This document shows positions 42,269-53,167 of a DNA stretch of 64,000 nucleotides, piece by piece (position 1 is the stretch's first letter; every line of letters begins with the position of its first letter). The notes beneath the pieces were generated by a model, which saw nothing but the letters and a program-made list of their open reading frames with translations, ran no database searches and was not told the origin of the DNA. The stretch lies in the NCBI GenBank assembly GCA_000272025.2, contig AKCV02000015.1:124001-188000 (forward strand). The letters are read 5' to 3'. A program made the position numbers and the translations under genes. The DNA is from Imbroritus primus (lineage in GTDB: Bacteria > Pseudomonadota > Gammaproteobacteria > Burkholderiales > Burkholderiaceae).

Positions 42269-43900
42269 TCATGCCGGAAAGAACTGGTGCGCGAGCGACC
42301 ATTCGTCGGTGCGGGCGCGATAGCGGATGCCGTGGCGCATGGCCCATGTGGCCATCTGGCTGTGTGATGGAATGACCGCATGGTCCGCGTTGGCGAGCCG
42401 TACGGCTTCGCGTGCGACGGCTTCCCGGTCTTGCGGGCTGCTGATGGTCGAGAGCGAGCGGGAGATCAGGCGGTCGAGTTCTGGGTTGCTGAAGCGGCCC
42501 CAGTTCCAGGTGCCGTAGCCAGTCTTGTCGTTCGGCGTGCCGAGGATCGAGCGCAGCGCCACGTCGCCGGCCGACGAGCCCCAGCCGAGCATCTGGAACG
42601 AGAAGGCACCGGCGCGGGCCTTGGAGAAGTACGACGCTACCGGCATCCCCTCCACGCGCGTGCGGATGCCGATACGCGATAGCATCTGCGCCGTGGCTTG
42701 TGCCACCTGGCTGTCGTTCAGGTAGCGGTTATTGGTGGCGTGCAGGGTCAGGCCAAAGCCCTGCGGGTAGCCGGCTGCAGCCAGCAGGCGGCGCGCGCCC
42801 TCCGGGTCGTAAGCATCGGGCGGCGTGCCGGGATGGCCGAAGATCGGCGCCGAGACCAGGCTCGATGCGGGCACGGCCAAGCCTTCCATGAGCCGCGTGC
42901 ATAGTACGTCACGGCGCAGCGCTTTGCTGACGGCTTGGCGTATGCGTACGTCCTTGAACGGATTGTGGCCGAGCGGGGTACCGGCGAGGTCGGTAATGTA
43001 GGGCGAGGCATCGCGCCACTGGTCCATTTGCCAGAAGATCACGCGCCAGGAGATGGCCTGTTCGAGGCGGAAATCCGGGTGGCGGCGCAGGCGCGCGACA
43101 TCGGCCGACGGCACGCTTTCGATTGCATCCACACTGCCGGACAGCAAGGCGGCGGTGCGGGTGCCGTTGTTGGTCAGGATCTTGAAGGTGACCGTCTCCC
43201 AGGCCGGTGCACTGCCCCAGTAATCGGCATTGCGGCGCAGGACGACCTCTTGCCCCCGCGCATAACGCACGAAACGGAACGGGCCCGTCCCGATCATTGC
43301 CTCGCCGCTGTCGAAGGCCGTCTGGCCGAGTTGCGCGACCTTCTGCGGCACGATGGCCACGCTGTTCAGGTCATTCGCGATATTCGCGTAATTGGCGACC
43401 GAGGTGGTGAGGCGCACCGTCAGCGGGTCGGGCGTGTCGATTGCCGTGAAGGTCTTGGTGTAGCCGGTGAAGGGGCCGGGACTGCCCTCGAGGCGCGCGG
43501 GTCGTTCGAGCGAGGCCTTGACATCGGCAGACGTGAACGGTGTGCCGTCGTGCCAGCGCACGCCGGCGCGCAGGCGGATTTCCCAGACCTTGGGATCGAG
43601 CGGGCGCCAGCTGGTGGCAAGTCCGGGAATATAGCGCGCATCCTGGTCGAGCAGCACCAGCGACTCGAAGATGTGCAGGGCCATCGCATTGTTGGGCCCG
43701 CTGTTGTTCCAGTGCGGATCCATGGAAGTCACATCGGCCGCGAGCCCGATGCGCAGCGTGCGGGTCGCCGTGCTACCGGAAGTGCCGGCAGCCGATGCCG
43801 TGGCCGCCGGGAGGTGCAAGCCTGCCAGCCCCCCGAGCGCCAGCGCCCGGCTCAAGCCGGTGCGCAGGAACTCACGGCGCGCGGATCGCCGGGCCGGCAT
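42269..43900 (-). CDS. ABC transporter substrate-binding protein, family 5 (peptide/nickel type)
   Basis: A protein of 543 residues. A twin-arginine-like signal (ARREFLRTGLSRALALGG) is followed by an SBP_bac_5 domain: LRIGLAADVTSMDPHWNN, WEIRLRAGVRWHDGTPFTSADV, IGTGPFRFVRYARGQEVVLRRNADYWG. It is periplasmic and should capture an oligopeptide or similar solute. No permease or ATPase genes are adjacent, so it is an orphan. ATG 43900 is preferred; a TTG at 43909 would overlap the DUF2863 stop. Confidence 0.88.
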   Translation of the reverse strand: MPARRSARREFLRTGLSRALALGGLAGLHLPAATASAAGTSGSTATRTLRIGLAADVTSMDPHWNNSGPNNAMALHIFESLVLLDQDARYIPGLATSWRPLDPKVWEIRLRAGVRWHDGTPFTSADVKASLERPARLEGSPGPFTGYTKTFTAIDTPDPLTVRLTTSVANYANIANDLNSVAIVPQKVAQLGQTAFDSGEAMIGTGPFRFVRYARGQEVVLRRNADYWGSAPAWETVTFKILTNNGTRTAALLSGSVDAIESVPSADVARLRRHPDFRLEQAISWRVIFWQMDQWRDASPYITDLAGTPLGHNPFKDVRIRQAVSKALRRDVLCTRLMEGLAVPASSLVSAPIFGHPGTPPDAYDPEGARRLLAAAGYPQGFGLTLHATNNRYLNDSQVAQATAQMLSRIGIRTRVEGMPVASYFSKARAGAFSFQMLGWGSSAGDVALRSILGTPNDKTGYGTWNWGRFSNPELDRLISRSLSTISSPQDREAVAREAVRLANADHAVIPSHSQMATWAMRHGIRYRARTDEWSLAHQFFPA

Positions 43901-43905
43901 CCGGC

Positions 43906-45111
43906 TCAATGAAACAGTGGTTGCTGCGTGGGCGTATCCTCAGGCATCTCGGGATGCAGGATCTCGCCCTTGCGGTCCGCGAACAGCGGCGTGCCGCAGT
44001 CGTCGCAGTATTCCGGTTCGAACAGGCTGGCGTGGCGGAAGATGTCCTCGATACCGCAGGCCCGCAACTCCTCGCAGATGCGTTCGAGTACCCCGCCACC
44101 GCTTTCCTGGCTGGCGGCCGTGTTGTCCTCCTCGCCGTAGATCGGCCAGACAATGCCGTAGATCACGTCGCGTTCACCGCGCAGCGTGAACGACACGCGA
44201 TATTCGTCGAGGTCCTGTTCGCCGAAACCGGCGACGATGGCAGCGAGCCGGTCAGCAGTGACATCTAGCGTGCCCGTCAGGTAGTTGACTGCGGCGCGGA
44301 CCGTCAGCGGGCGGACTTTCTTGTCGGACTCGCGGCAGCTGTAGAAGAACGCATCCGGCAGCATCAGTTCGAACTCGCAGCCCGGCATCATCCGCGCCAC
44401 TGTTGGCTTGGCCTGCGTGCTCCACTGCTCGAGGCAGGCCGAGCGCTCAGCATGATGCTCACGCGCTTCCTCCTGCCAGCGGAACAGGGGGGCGCCGGCG
44501 GGCGCGATGACCACAGCCAGCAGGTAGCGCGGGTCCGCCAGCACGGGAGCTGTTTCCGGGAGGTCGCGCAGATCGAGGGAGGGTGTCGTGCCGGCCAGTG
44601 CGGCGGCGGCCAGGCGGGGCGTCAGGGCAAAGGTGTCGCTGTGTGTGCGCGGCAACTGGTCGATGCTGTAGAGGTACGGTGCGAGCGTGAAGCGCGTGCC
44701 GGTCGCGAGCACATGGGCCTGCAACTGGGCGCCCAGCGTCTGCACGTCATCGGCCTTCAGCGTGCCGGAGGGGATGCTGTAGCGCGTATGGGCGAGAATC
44801 GGCGCAGCCAGGAGCAAGACATCGTAGACGGTGCCTTCGTGTTCTACCTGTGCCGATTCGGCCAGCAGCTCGGCCTGTTCGGCCAGTACGTCGGACGCAT
44901 CGTTGTTGTGCTTGAACAGGTGATCGAGCGCGGCGTCCAGCGAACTCTGGCTGCCATTCTTGAGCAGGCGGGCCAGGCGTCCCGACAGGCGCCGCTCCCA
45001 ATACACGTCCTCGAGGCGGCTGCCTGACGCGGCCAGCGACAGTGCATCGGCGACGAGCCGTTCGGCATCCGGGGAAAGACGCTGGGGAGATTTGGAGCGA
45101 AAACCGACCAT
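43906..45111 (-). CDS. DUF2863 family protein
   Basis: A protein of 401 residues in a Burkholderiales-restricted family of unknown function. There is no signal or membrane segment. The C-terminus holds a small Cys pair EYCDDCGTPLFADRKGEI resembling half a zinc ribbon. The middle contains VRPLTVRAAVNYLTGTLDVTADRL. It is immediately upstream of the substrate-binding protein gene on the same strand, 5 nt apart, so they may be cotranscribed although a functional link is not evident. Confidence 0.88.
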   Translation of the reverse strand: MVGFRSKSPQRLSPDAERLVADALSLAASGSRLEDVYWERRLSGRLARLLKNGSQSSLDAALDHLFKHNNDASDVLAEQAELLAESAQVEHEGTVYDVLLLAAPILAHTRYSIPSGTLKADDVQTLGAQLQAHVLATGTRFTLAPYLYSIDQLPRTHSDTFALTPRLAAAALAGTTPSLDLRDLPETAPVLADPRYLLAVVIAPAGAPLFRWQEEAREHHAERSACLEQWSTQAKPTVARMMPGCEFELMLPDAFFYSCRESDKKVRPLTVRAAVNYLTGTLDVTADRLAAIVAGFGEQDLDEYRVSFTLRGERDVIYGIVWPIYGEEDNTAASQESGGGVLERICEELRACGIEDIFRHASLFEPEYCDDCGTPLFADRKGEILHPEMPEDTPTQQPLFH

Positions 45112-45241
45112 GCTGAATAGTTTTGGGATGTGACCAAACCACTATTCTACTCGCTGCAGCTACAAAACACCCCCCGTGCTTGCCTGCGGGCAGGGATTAG
45201 CCGTGCAGCAGCACGCATACCATGGCGGTGCCAGCGACAGC

Positions 45242-45271
45242 AAAAAAAATGCCGCCATGACAGGCGGCATT
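45242..45271 (-). terminator. Rho-independent terminator for the acnA unit
   Basis: On the minus strand stem AATGCCGCC / GGCGGCATT with a 6-nt loop is followed by a run of Ts (plus-strand A-run 45242-45249). It lies 36 bp after the small membrane protein gene, which follows acnA. Confidence 0.92.
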
Positions 45272-45306
45272 GGTTACCGTGCGGTCCGCCGATGGCGGAC
45301 ATGGCA

Positions 45307-45537
45307 TCAGGACTGTGCAGCGGATGCGGCTGCCGGTGCAGAGGCCGGCGCAGCTTCAGGAACCGAAGCGGGTGCAGCATCAAGGGCAGGGGCGGGTGTG
45401 GAAGCAGGAGCACTTTCCATGTGCGCTGCCTCGGCGCCATGCTGCTCGCCGCCCATCGATACATCGCCGCCGCTCTTCGACAGCAGATAGAAGGCTGCCG
45501 CTGCGATGACGATGAAGGCTATGACAATCTTGACCAT
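45307..45537 (-). CDS. Small single-pass membrane protein, hypothetical
   Basis: A protein of 76 residues. One membrane segment is at the N-terminus (MVKIVIAFIVIAAAAFYLLS), then a Gly/His/Glu stretch and an Ala/Pro/Ser low-complexity tail (APASTPAPALDAAPAS). ATG 45537 has GGAGA upstream; the frame open to 45579 does not. It lies 72 bp downstream of acnA and before the terminator, so it is probably cotranscribed. The function is unknown. Confidence 0.7.
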   Translation of the reverse strand: MVKIVIAFIVIAAAAFYLLSKSGGDVSMGGEQHGAEAAHMESAPASTPAPALDAAPASVPEAAPASAPAAASAAQS

Positions 45538-45609
45538 GCGTGTCTCCGGTGTAGTGTTGGCGTCGGGCGAGTTTCTCACCCGACGCTTGCACGGTGCTTA
45601 CAGCCAGGC

Positions 45610-48327
<2,718 letters not shown>

Positions 48328-48367
48328 TGCAGGACTCCATACGGAAGTTCAGTTTCATGTTGGCGCC

Positions 48368-48390
48368 GCCAGTCAGGGCAGCTGACTGGC
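48368..48390 (-). promoter_or_regulatory. Hairpin in the acnA 5' region
   Basis: GCCAGTCAG (48368-48376) and CTGACTGGC (48382-48390) form a perfect 9-bp stem with a 5-nt loop, 40 bp before the acnA ATG. It could be an mRNA control element. The loop does not resemble the animal iron-responsive element. Confidence 0.5.
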
Positions 48391-48400
48391 GAGCCGATTC

Positions 48401-48433
48401 TTGGCTACATCTTGGCTACATCTTGGCTACAAA
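48401..48433. repeat. Three tandem 11-bp repeats upstream of acnA
   Basis: TTGGCTACATC occurs at 48401-48411 and 48412-48422, and TTGGCTACAAA at 48423-48433. A degenerate fourth unit (TCAGCTACAAA) follows. On the minus strand this reads as repeated GTAGCCAAGAT. The 11-bp period is about one helical turn, so a protein could bind all units on the same face, 74-106 bp before the acnA start. Confidence 0.8.
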
Positions 48434-48524
48434 TTCTCAGCTACAAACACACTTCTCAGCACACCCGGGCTGCCTGCCGCGCATGACGCCATGCGCGGCA
48501 GCCTGGCCGCAGCCGTCGCGCGGT

Positions 48525-49052
48525 TCAGTTCTTTTGCGGGACCAGGAGCGGGGCCACCACCGGCGCACGCAGCGCACCAGCCTGGGTCGGCGCGGCTTCT
48601 CCAGCGCGCATTGCCTCGGTCTGGCATTCGTCGGTGAGGCGCTGGCCGGCTCGCTTGTCGAACAGCATGGCCTTGGACGGGATCACCACCAGGTCGAGGC
48701 CGCTTTGCGGATCGTAGTAACGGTCAGCGCCCGTGACGGTAGTCTGGCGCGGCAGCTTGTGGTTGGCGCCTTTCCAGTTGAGCGTGATCACTTCGGCGCG
48801 CGGCATGTCGCCGTCGATATACAGATGATTGCCGAGCTCACAATCCCACTTGACGCCCTGCGGCACGACTGCCGCCGCCGCTGCGCCGCCTGCGGCTGCC
48901 TTGGCGCGGGTGGTCTTGCGTGCCGCCGGTTTCTTCGGCGCGGCTTTCTGTGCCGTCGGCTTGGCCGGTGCTTTCTCCGCGGTCTGGGCGGACGCAAGCG
49001 GTGCAAGCGCCAGGGCGCTGATACAGGCAGTCAGGAGAGCGAGCTGTTTCAT
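48525..49052 (-). CDS. Exported Lys/Ala-rich protein, hypothetical
   Basis: A protein of 175 residues. A signal peptide is clear (MKQLALLTACISALALAPLASA). A low-complexity basic segment (KPTAQKAAPKKPAARKTTRAK) follows, then a compact domain with VKWDCELGNHLYIDGDMPRAE and LVVIPSKAMLFDKRAGQRL, holding two cysteines that may form a disulfide. ATG 49052 has AAAGGA upstream. The function is unknown; gene order places it upstream of acnA on the same strand. Confidence 0.82.
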   Translation of the reverse strand: MKQLALLTACISALALAPLASAQTAEKAPAKPTAQKAAPKKPAARKTTRAKAAAGGAAAAAVVPQGVKWDCELGNHLYIDGDMPRAEVITLNWKGANHKLPRQTTVTGADRYYDPQSGLDLVVIPSKAMLFDKRAGQRLTDECQTEAMRAGEAAPTQAGALRAPVVAPLLVPQKN

Positions 49053-49170
49053 GTATGTCCTTTGTAGAGGGGCGGCACGGGACGGTATTTTCACAGATTT
49101 GCTGTGAGATGTGTCCAGTTGAGGGGCATCGTAGCTTCCCGGCATTGTTCTTTGCATTCCGAGGCCGCCG

Positions 49171-50163
49171 TTACTCGAAAAAACGCGTACGGGCAGAGGC
49201 GGGAACTGCTGCCCCCGTAGCATGTGCGCGTTGCAGCACGGACCAGTAGTAGCGATAGCTGGCGCGGTCATGAAGCTTGCCGGCATGCTGGATCGGACCC
49301 CAGCGGGCATCCTGTGCGGCCAGCAGGATCGTGCTGGCCTCGGCGATTTCCTCTACGCCGGGACGGAACGCGGCCACGATGGGTTCGATCTGGGTTGGGT
49401 GGATGCTCCACTTGCGCAGGTAGCCGAACTCGTTGCGCGCCCGCCGCGCATCTGCGCCAGCGTCTTCGGGCGCGGCGATGGCGGTACTGACGTTATGGGA
49501 AGGTACCTTGCCGTGGGCGTGGCAGGCAGCAGAAATTTCCAGCATGGCGCGGCGTACCAGCGGATGCTCGAACTGCCCCGGCGAACCCATCGCGCTGGCG
49601 GGAATGGCGCCATGGTGCGCGGATACGAAATCCATCAGGCCAAAGCTCAGGCATTCGACCTGCACGAGGCTGGCAATGACGGAGGCCTGGGCCAGTGCGG
49701 CATGCGTTTCAATGAGTACGTGGATCGGGATGTGCCGGGCAATACCGGCAGTACGGGCCATCTGGTTGACGGCATCGGTGACGCGCGCCACTTCGACGAC
49801 ATCCGTGACCTTGGGCACGGTAATGTAGGCGAGGCGCGCACCAGCCAGTCCGACCAGAATGGCGATGTCCTGTTCCCAGGCGGGATGCCGCGGATCGTGG
49901 ATGCGTACGCCCACCCGGTTGAACAGGTTGGCATCGCTGTTGATCAGGCTGGCGGCCAGCCGCGCGTGGGCTTCTTCCGCGCCGACCGCGGCACCATCTT
50001 CGCAATCGAAGGTGACATCAAATACGGGACCAAGCGCTTGTTGCAGGGCAAGCGATTTCACCATCAGCTTCTCGGAGCCGGCATAGTGATCGCAGACCGG
50101 TAACTGGACCGGTGTCGCTTCGCCCTCGAACAAGACCTCGGAAGGATGCACGTTGCTCATCAT
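49171..50163 (-). CDS. HpcH/HpaI aldolase / citrate lyase-beta family CoA-ester lyase
   Basis: A protein of 330 residues with a TIM-barrel CitE/malyl-CoA lyase-like fold. The metal-binding Glu/Asp are in VTFDCEDGAAVG and HVLIETHAALAQ; LSFGLMDFVSAHHGA and WSIHPTQIEPIV are typical. It may cleave malyl-CoA or a related CoA ester to glyoxylate/acetyl-CoA, but the substrate is inferred. Two adjacent ATGs (50163, 50160) are possible. It lies 98 bp after mdh on the same strand, with a GCTGCGGCG hairpin in the gap. Confidence 0.85.
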   Translation of the reverse strand: MMSNVHPSEVLFEGEATPVQLPVCDHYAGSEKLMVKSLALQQALGPVFDVTFDCEDGAAVGAEEAHARLAASLINSDANLFNRVGVRIHDPRHPAWEQDIAILVGLAGARLAYITVPKVTDVVEVARVTDAVNQMARTAGIARHIPIHVLIETHAALAQASVIASLVQVECLSFGLMDFVSAHHGAIPASAMGSPGQFEHPLVRRAMLEISAACHAHGKVPSHNVSTAIAAPEDAGADARRARNEFGYLRKWSIHPTQIEPIVAAFRPGVEEIAEASTILLAAQDARWGPIQHAGKLHDRASYRYYWSVLQRAHATGAAVPASARTRFFE

Positions 50164-50261
50164 CTCTCGGTAGAACGGGCTGCGGCGGATGCGCCGCAGC
50201 CTTGATTTCCGCCGGCGGGCGGGGTAGCGCCGGCCGGGGACAGGGGATCGATCCGCGCGGA

Positions 50262-51245
50262 TCAGCCCACCAGGTGCTTCACGCCTTCGCGCTCTTCCAT
50301 CAGCTCATTGAGCGTGACGTTGATCTTTTCGCGGCTGTAGGCGTCGATGTCCAGGCCCTTGACCATTTCGTACTTGCCGTTGGCGCAAGTGACCGGGAAG
50401 CCGAACACGACGTCTTCCGGAATGTCATACGAACCGTCGGACGGAATGCCCATGGTCACGATCTTGCCGTTCGTGCCCAGCACCCAGTCGTGCACATGGT
50501 CGATGGCGGCATTGGCGGCCGAGGCAGCCGACGACAGGCCGCGTGCCTCGATGATGGCTGCGCCGCGCTTGCCGACGGTCGGCTGGAACACGTCGTTGTT
50601 CCACACCTGGTCGTTGATCATGTCCTTGACGCTCTTGCCGTCCACGGTGGCGAAGCGGTAGTCGGCGTACATGGTCGGGCTGTGGTTGCCCCACACGAAC
50701 AGCTTTTCGATCGACGACACCGGCTTGCCGATCTTGGCCGCGACTTGCGACAGGGCGCGGTTGTGGTCCAGGCGCAGCATGGCGGTGAAGTTCTGCTTCG
50801 GCAGGCTCGGGGCCGACTTCATGGTGATGTAGGCATTGGTGTTGGCCGGGTTGCCGACCACCAGCACCTTGACATCGCGGCTGGCAACTTCGTCCAGGGC
50901 CTTGCCCTGCACGGTAAAGATCTGGGCGTTGGCTTCGAGCAGGTCTTTGCGCTCCATGCCCTTGCTACGCGGACGGGCGCCAACCAGCAGGGCCACGTCG
51001 GCATCCTTGAAGGCCACCTTGGGATCGTCGGTGATGACCACGCCAGCCAGCAGCGGGAACGCGCAATCGTCGAGTTCCATGACCACGCCCTTCACGGCCG
51101 GCAGGGCCTGCGTCAGGTCCAGCAGTTGCAGGATGACGGGCTGATCCTTGCCCAGCATGTCCCCGTTGGCGATACGGAACAGGAGGGAGTAACCGATTTG
51201 ACCGGCCGCGCCAGTGACCGCGACACGCATTGGGGCTTTTGCCAT
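50262..51245 (-). CDS. mdh: Malate dehydrogenase
   Basis: A protein of 327 residues oxidising malate to oxaloacetate with NAD. Features are the N-terminal Rossmann motif [20 protein letters not shown], the substrate-binding Arg in [16 protein letters not shown], and the catalytic His in [14 protein letters not shown]. It is of the long type shared with actinobacteria and cytosolic eukaryotic enzymes. The ribosome site GGAGA lies 7 bp before ATG. A good promoter is 430 bp upstream, implying a long leader. Confidence 0.98.
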   Translation of the reverse strand: MAKAPMRVAVTGAAGQIGYSLLFRIANGDMLGKDQPVILQLLDLTQALPAVKGVVMELDDCAFPLLAGVVITDDPKVAFKDADVALLVGARPRSKGMERKDLLEANAQIFTVQGKALDEVASRDVKVLVVGNPANTNAYITMKSAPSLPKQNFTAMLRLDHNRALSQVAAKIGKPVSSIEKLFVWGNHSPTMYADYRFATVDGKSVKDMINDQVWNNDVFQPTVGKRGAAIIEARGLSSAASAANAAIDHVHDWVLGTNGKIVTMGIPSDGSYDIPEDVVFGFPVTCANGKYEMVKGLDIDAYSREKINVTLNELMEEREGVKHLVG

Positions 51246-51682
51246 GGATATATCTCCAATCAGGTAGGTAGAGTACGAGGCGCTATCAGAATGATTCTGG
51301 TGCCTGGGTGGTCCAGCCGGGCCAGGATATGGCCGGCCGCCATGTCAGGCGAGCCAGAACTGCCGCGCTTCATTTTGATAGCGCCTCTAGTGGATCGATG
51401 CCCGGCAGGATGACGTCTCAAAGATGTCTTCATCATGCCGGGCTTCAATGACGGTTTTGCTGCGGGTGACGTTGCCTGCGACGTCGGAGCGAACTCGGCG
51501 GCGCGCGGTTTTCGCACGATCTGCGGCAGACCATTAGTGTAGTGCGTGACGGGGCGGCACAGAAGGGGTAAAACGCAGCTACGAGAAGGGATAAAACGCA
51601 ACTACGTCGTCGCCTTGCTGACGATGTGCCGAAGGATGCGCCACATCGGGTGCCGATCCCCACCCATGCAGGATCCTGCGCG
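51246..51682 (-). promoter_or_regulatory. Long structured mdh 5' region
   Basis: There is no convincing gene in these 437 bp. If transcription begins at the promoter at 51683-51711, this is a 5' UTR of about 430 nt. It contains two 23-bp tandem repeats (51561-51606), a 14-bp hairpin with one mismatch (51400-51413 / 51430-51443, core GCCCGGCA), and a 17-bp inverted repeat with one mismatch (51277-51293 / 51371-51387, core GAGGCGCTATCA) ending about 30 bp before the ATG. Short minus-strand ORFs here look random. Confidence 0.55.
51561..51606. repeat. Two 23-bp tandem repeats
   Basis: Units 51561-51583 and 51584-51606 (AGAAGGGGTAAAACGCAGCT... and AGAAGGGATAAAACGCAACT...) agree at 21 of 23 positions and lie head to tail in the mdh upstream region. 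They may be a duplicated regulator site. Confidence 0.8.
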
Positions 51683-51711
51683 AGTGTAGGCGGCAGGCCC
51701 TCTAAAGTCAA
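51683..51711 (-). promoter_or_regulatory. mdh: Predicted mdh promoter
   Basis: On the minus strand, -35 TTGACT (51711-51706), 17-nt spacer, -10 TACACT (51688-51683). The start would be near 51676. The -35 box touches the end of the 36-bp palindrome at 51710, so a protein bound there could block mdh. Confidence 0.6.
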
Positions 51712-51745
51712 ACATCTTCTGTCTTATATAAGACATAAGATGTTT
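51710..51745. promoter_or_regulatory. 36-bp palindromic operator between mdh promoter and gntR
   Basis: The two 18-bp halves are complementary except at one pair of positions; the core is GTCTTATATAAGAC and the flanks are AAACATCTT / AAGATGTTT. HutC-type GntR regulators bind palindromes of a GT..TA..AC kind, and a HutC-type gene begins just downstream, so autoregulation and control of divergent mdh are likely (inference). Confidence 0.7.
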
Positions 51746-51791
51746 CATGGGTGAGTGGACGCACGGGGGCGATCTGTGGTCAAATCCCGGC

Positions 51792-52616
51792 ATGTCGAAT
51801 GTCACCCAACCCCCGTCTTCTGCCGCCGATTCCGGTGGCAACGGCGAATCCGCGGCGCTTGCGCCGGCGGCGGGGGGTGCGGTGGCCGCCAGCGGCGCGT
51901 CCCCGACGTTCAGTCCGCTGTACCAGCAGATCAAGCAGTTGATCACGCAAAGTCTCCAGTCGGGCGAATGGAAGCCCGGCGAGATGATTCCCAGCGAAAT
52001 GGAACTGGCGGGCCGCTACAAGGTGAGCCAGGGCACTGTGCGCAAGGCGATCGATGAGCTGGCGTCGGAGAATCTGGTGATGCGCCGGCAGGGCAAGGGC
52101 ACATTCGTGACCACCCACCATGAATATGGCGTGCAGTTCCGCTTCCTGCGGCTGCACCCCGACGAAGGCGAAATCCACTACCCGAAGAACTCCGTGCTGG
52201 AGTGCAAGCGCACGCGGGCGCCCGCCGAGATCGCTCGCCTGCTCGACCTGAAGACGGGCGACAGCGTGGTGCAGATCCGGCGTGTGCAGTTTTTTTCTGG
52301 CGAGCCGATCGTGCTCGACGAGATCTGGCTGCCCGGTACCGCCTTCAAGGGCTTGACCGCGGAGCGCCTGACGGAATGGAAAGGCCCGATGTACGCCTTG
52401 TTCGAGGGCGAGTTCGGGACGCGCATGATCCGCGCCAAGGAAAAGATCCGGGCGGTGGCGGCCGATGCCGCGACCGCTGCCATCCTCTCGGTGGAAGAGG
52501 GCGCGCCGCTGCTGTCGGTGGAGCGCGTATCGTTTACGTTTGGAGATCGTCCGGTAGAAGTGCGGCGCGGGTTATACGTGACCGCGCACCATTTCTACCA
52601 GAATGATTTGAGTTGA
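51792..52616 (+). CDS. GntR-family (HutC subfamily) transcriptional regulator
   Basis: A protein of 274 residues. After an Ala/Ser/Gly-rich leader of about 40 residues comes the winged helix (PLYQQIKQLITQSLQSGEWK ... VSQGTVRKAIDELASENLV, RRQGKGTFV), then the UTRA ligand domain (about 115-270, VVQIRRVQFFSGEPIVLDEIWLP). Start choice between 51792 and 51747 is open; neither has a clear ribosome site. It stands between divergent mdh and sdhCDAB, with a long palindrome in front, so TCA-cycle control is likely. The effector is unknown. Confidence 0.9.
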   Translation: MSNVTQPPSSAADSGGNGESAALAPAAGGAVAASGASPTFSPLYQQIKQLITQSLQSGEWKPGEMIPSEMELAGRYKVSQGTVRKAIDELASENLVMRRQGKGTFVTTHHEYGVQFRFLRLHPDEGEIHYPKNSVLECKRTRAPAEIARLLDLKTGDSVVQIRRVQFFSGEPIVLDEIWLPGTAFKGLTAERLTEWKGPMYALFEGEFGTRMIRAKEKIRAVAADAATAAILSVEEGAPLLSVERVSFTFGDRPVEVRRGLYVTAHHFYQNDLS

Positions 52617-52685
52617 GCGCTGGGTAGGGCCGGCAAGCGTTCGATAAACGCGTGCCGGGTCATGGTGCAGCGCGCCATTACGCGG

Positions 52686-52691
52686 TAAAAT
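52686..52691 (+). promoter_or_regulatory. Possible -10 box of the sdh operon
   Basis: TAAAAT lies 55 bp before the sdhC ATG in the 130-bp gap after gntR. No good -35 box is seen, so an activator may be needed or expression may come partly from gntR read-through. Confidence 0.35.
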
Positions 52692-52746
52692 CGTCAGGTT
52701 TTGCGCAGAGCTGTTTTGTTTTTGTCACACGCACATGGGGTCTAGC

Positions 52747-53157
52747 ATGGCAGAAGCCGCCAAGAAAGCCAGGCCGGAGTTCCGGAACATCCACGTAACG
52801 CAGATTGCGCGTTACCGGTTGCCCTGGGCCGGCAAGGTATCCATTTTGCATCGCATCAGCGGTGCACTCCTGTTCCTTCTTCTTCCATTCATTCTGTACC
52901 TGTTCGAACTGAGCCTGACTTCCGAGCTCAGCTTCGCCAAGTTTTCGGACCTGCTGTCGCACGGCTTCGTGAAACTGGTGGTGCTGGCCCTGATCTGGGG
53001 CTACCTGCATCACTTCTGCGCCGGTATCCGCTTCCTGCTGCTGGACGTGCACGTCGGTGTCGCAAAAGAGAAGTCGGCCAAGTCCGCCGTGACCGTTCTG
53101 ATCGTCAGCCTGCTCCTGACAGCAGTCTGCGGCCTGAAGCTGTTCGGCCTGTTCTGA
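52747..53157 (+). CDS. sdhC: Succinate dehydrogenase cytochrome b556 subunit
   Basis: A protein of 136 residues, a membrane anchor of complex II with three helices and one heme b ligand. The signature SILHRISGALLFLLLP and the heme-binding region HHFCAGIRFLLLDVHVG are visible. ATG 52747 (MAEAAKKARPEF) is preferred to 52735 four codons earlier, since GGGGT lies just before it. sdhD follows after 10 bp. Confidence 0.95.
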   Translation: MAEAAKKARPEFRNIHVTQIARYRLPWAGKVSILHRISGALLFLLLPFILYLFELSLTSELSFAKFSDLLSHGFVKLVVLALIWGYLHHFCAGIRFLLLDVHVGVAKEKSAKSAVTVLIVSLLLTAVCGLKLFGLF

Positions 53158-53167
53158 GGAATACGAC

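Noticed and set aside
45295-45606. A plus-strand gene downstream of DUF2863 opposite the small membrane protein
   Set aside because: The plus frames there mirror the Ala/Pro codons of the minus gene; the minus frame has a ribosome site, a membrane segment and a terminator.
48368-48390. Iron-responsive element-like hairpin before acnA
   Set aside because: It lacks the CAGUG loop and bulged C of animal elements; a general mRNA hairpin is all that can be claimed.
51260-51711. Small minus-strand ORFs of 88 and 113 codons in the mdh upstream region
   Set aside because: Arg/Pro/Ser-rich composition typical of non-coding frames, no ribosome sites, and they overlap each other and the repeats.
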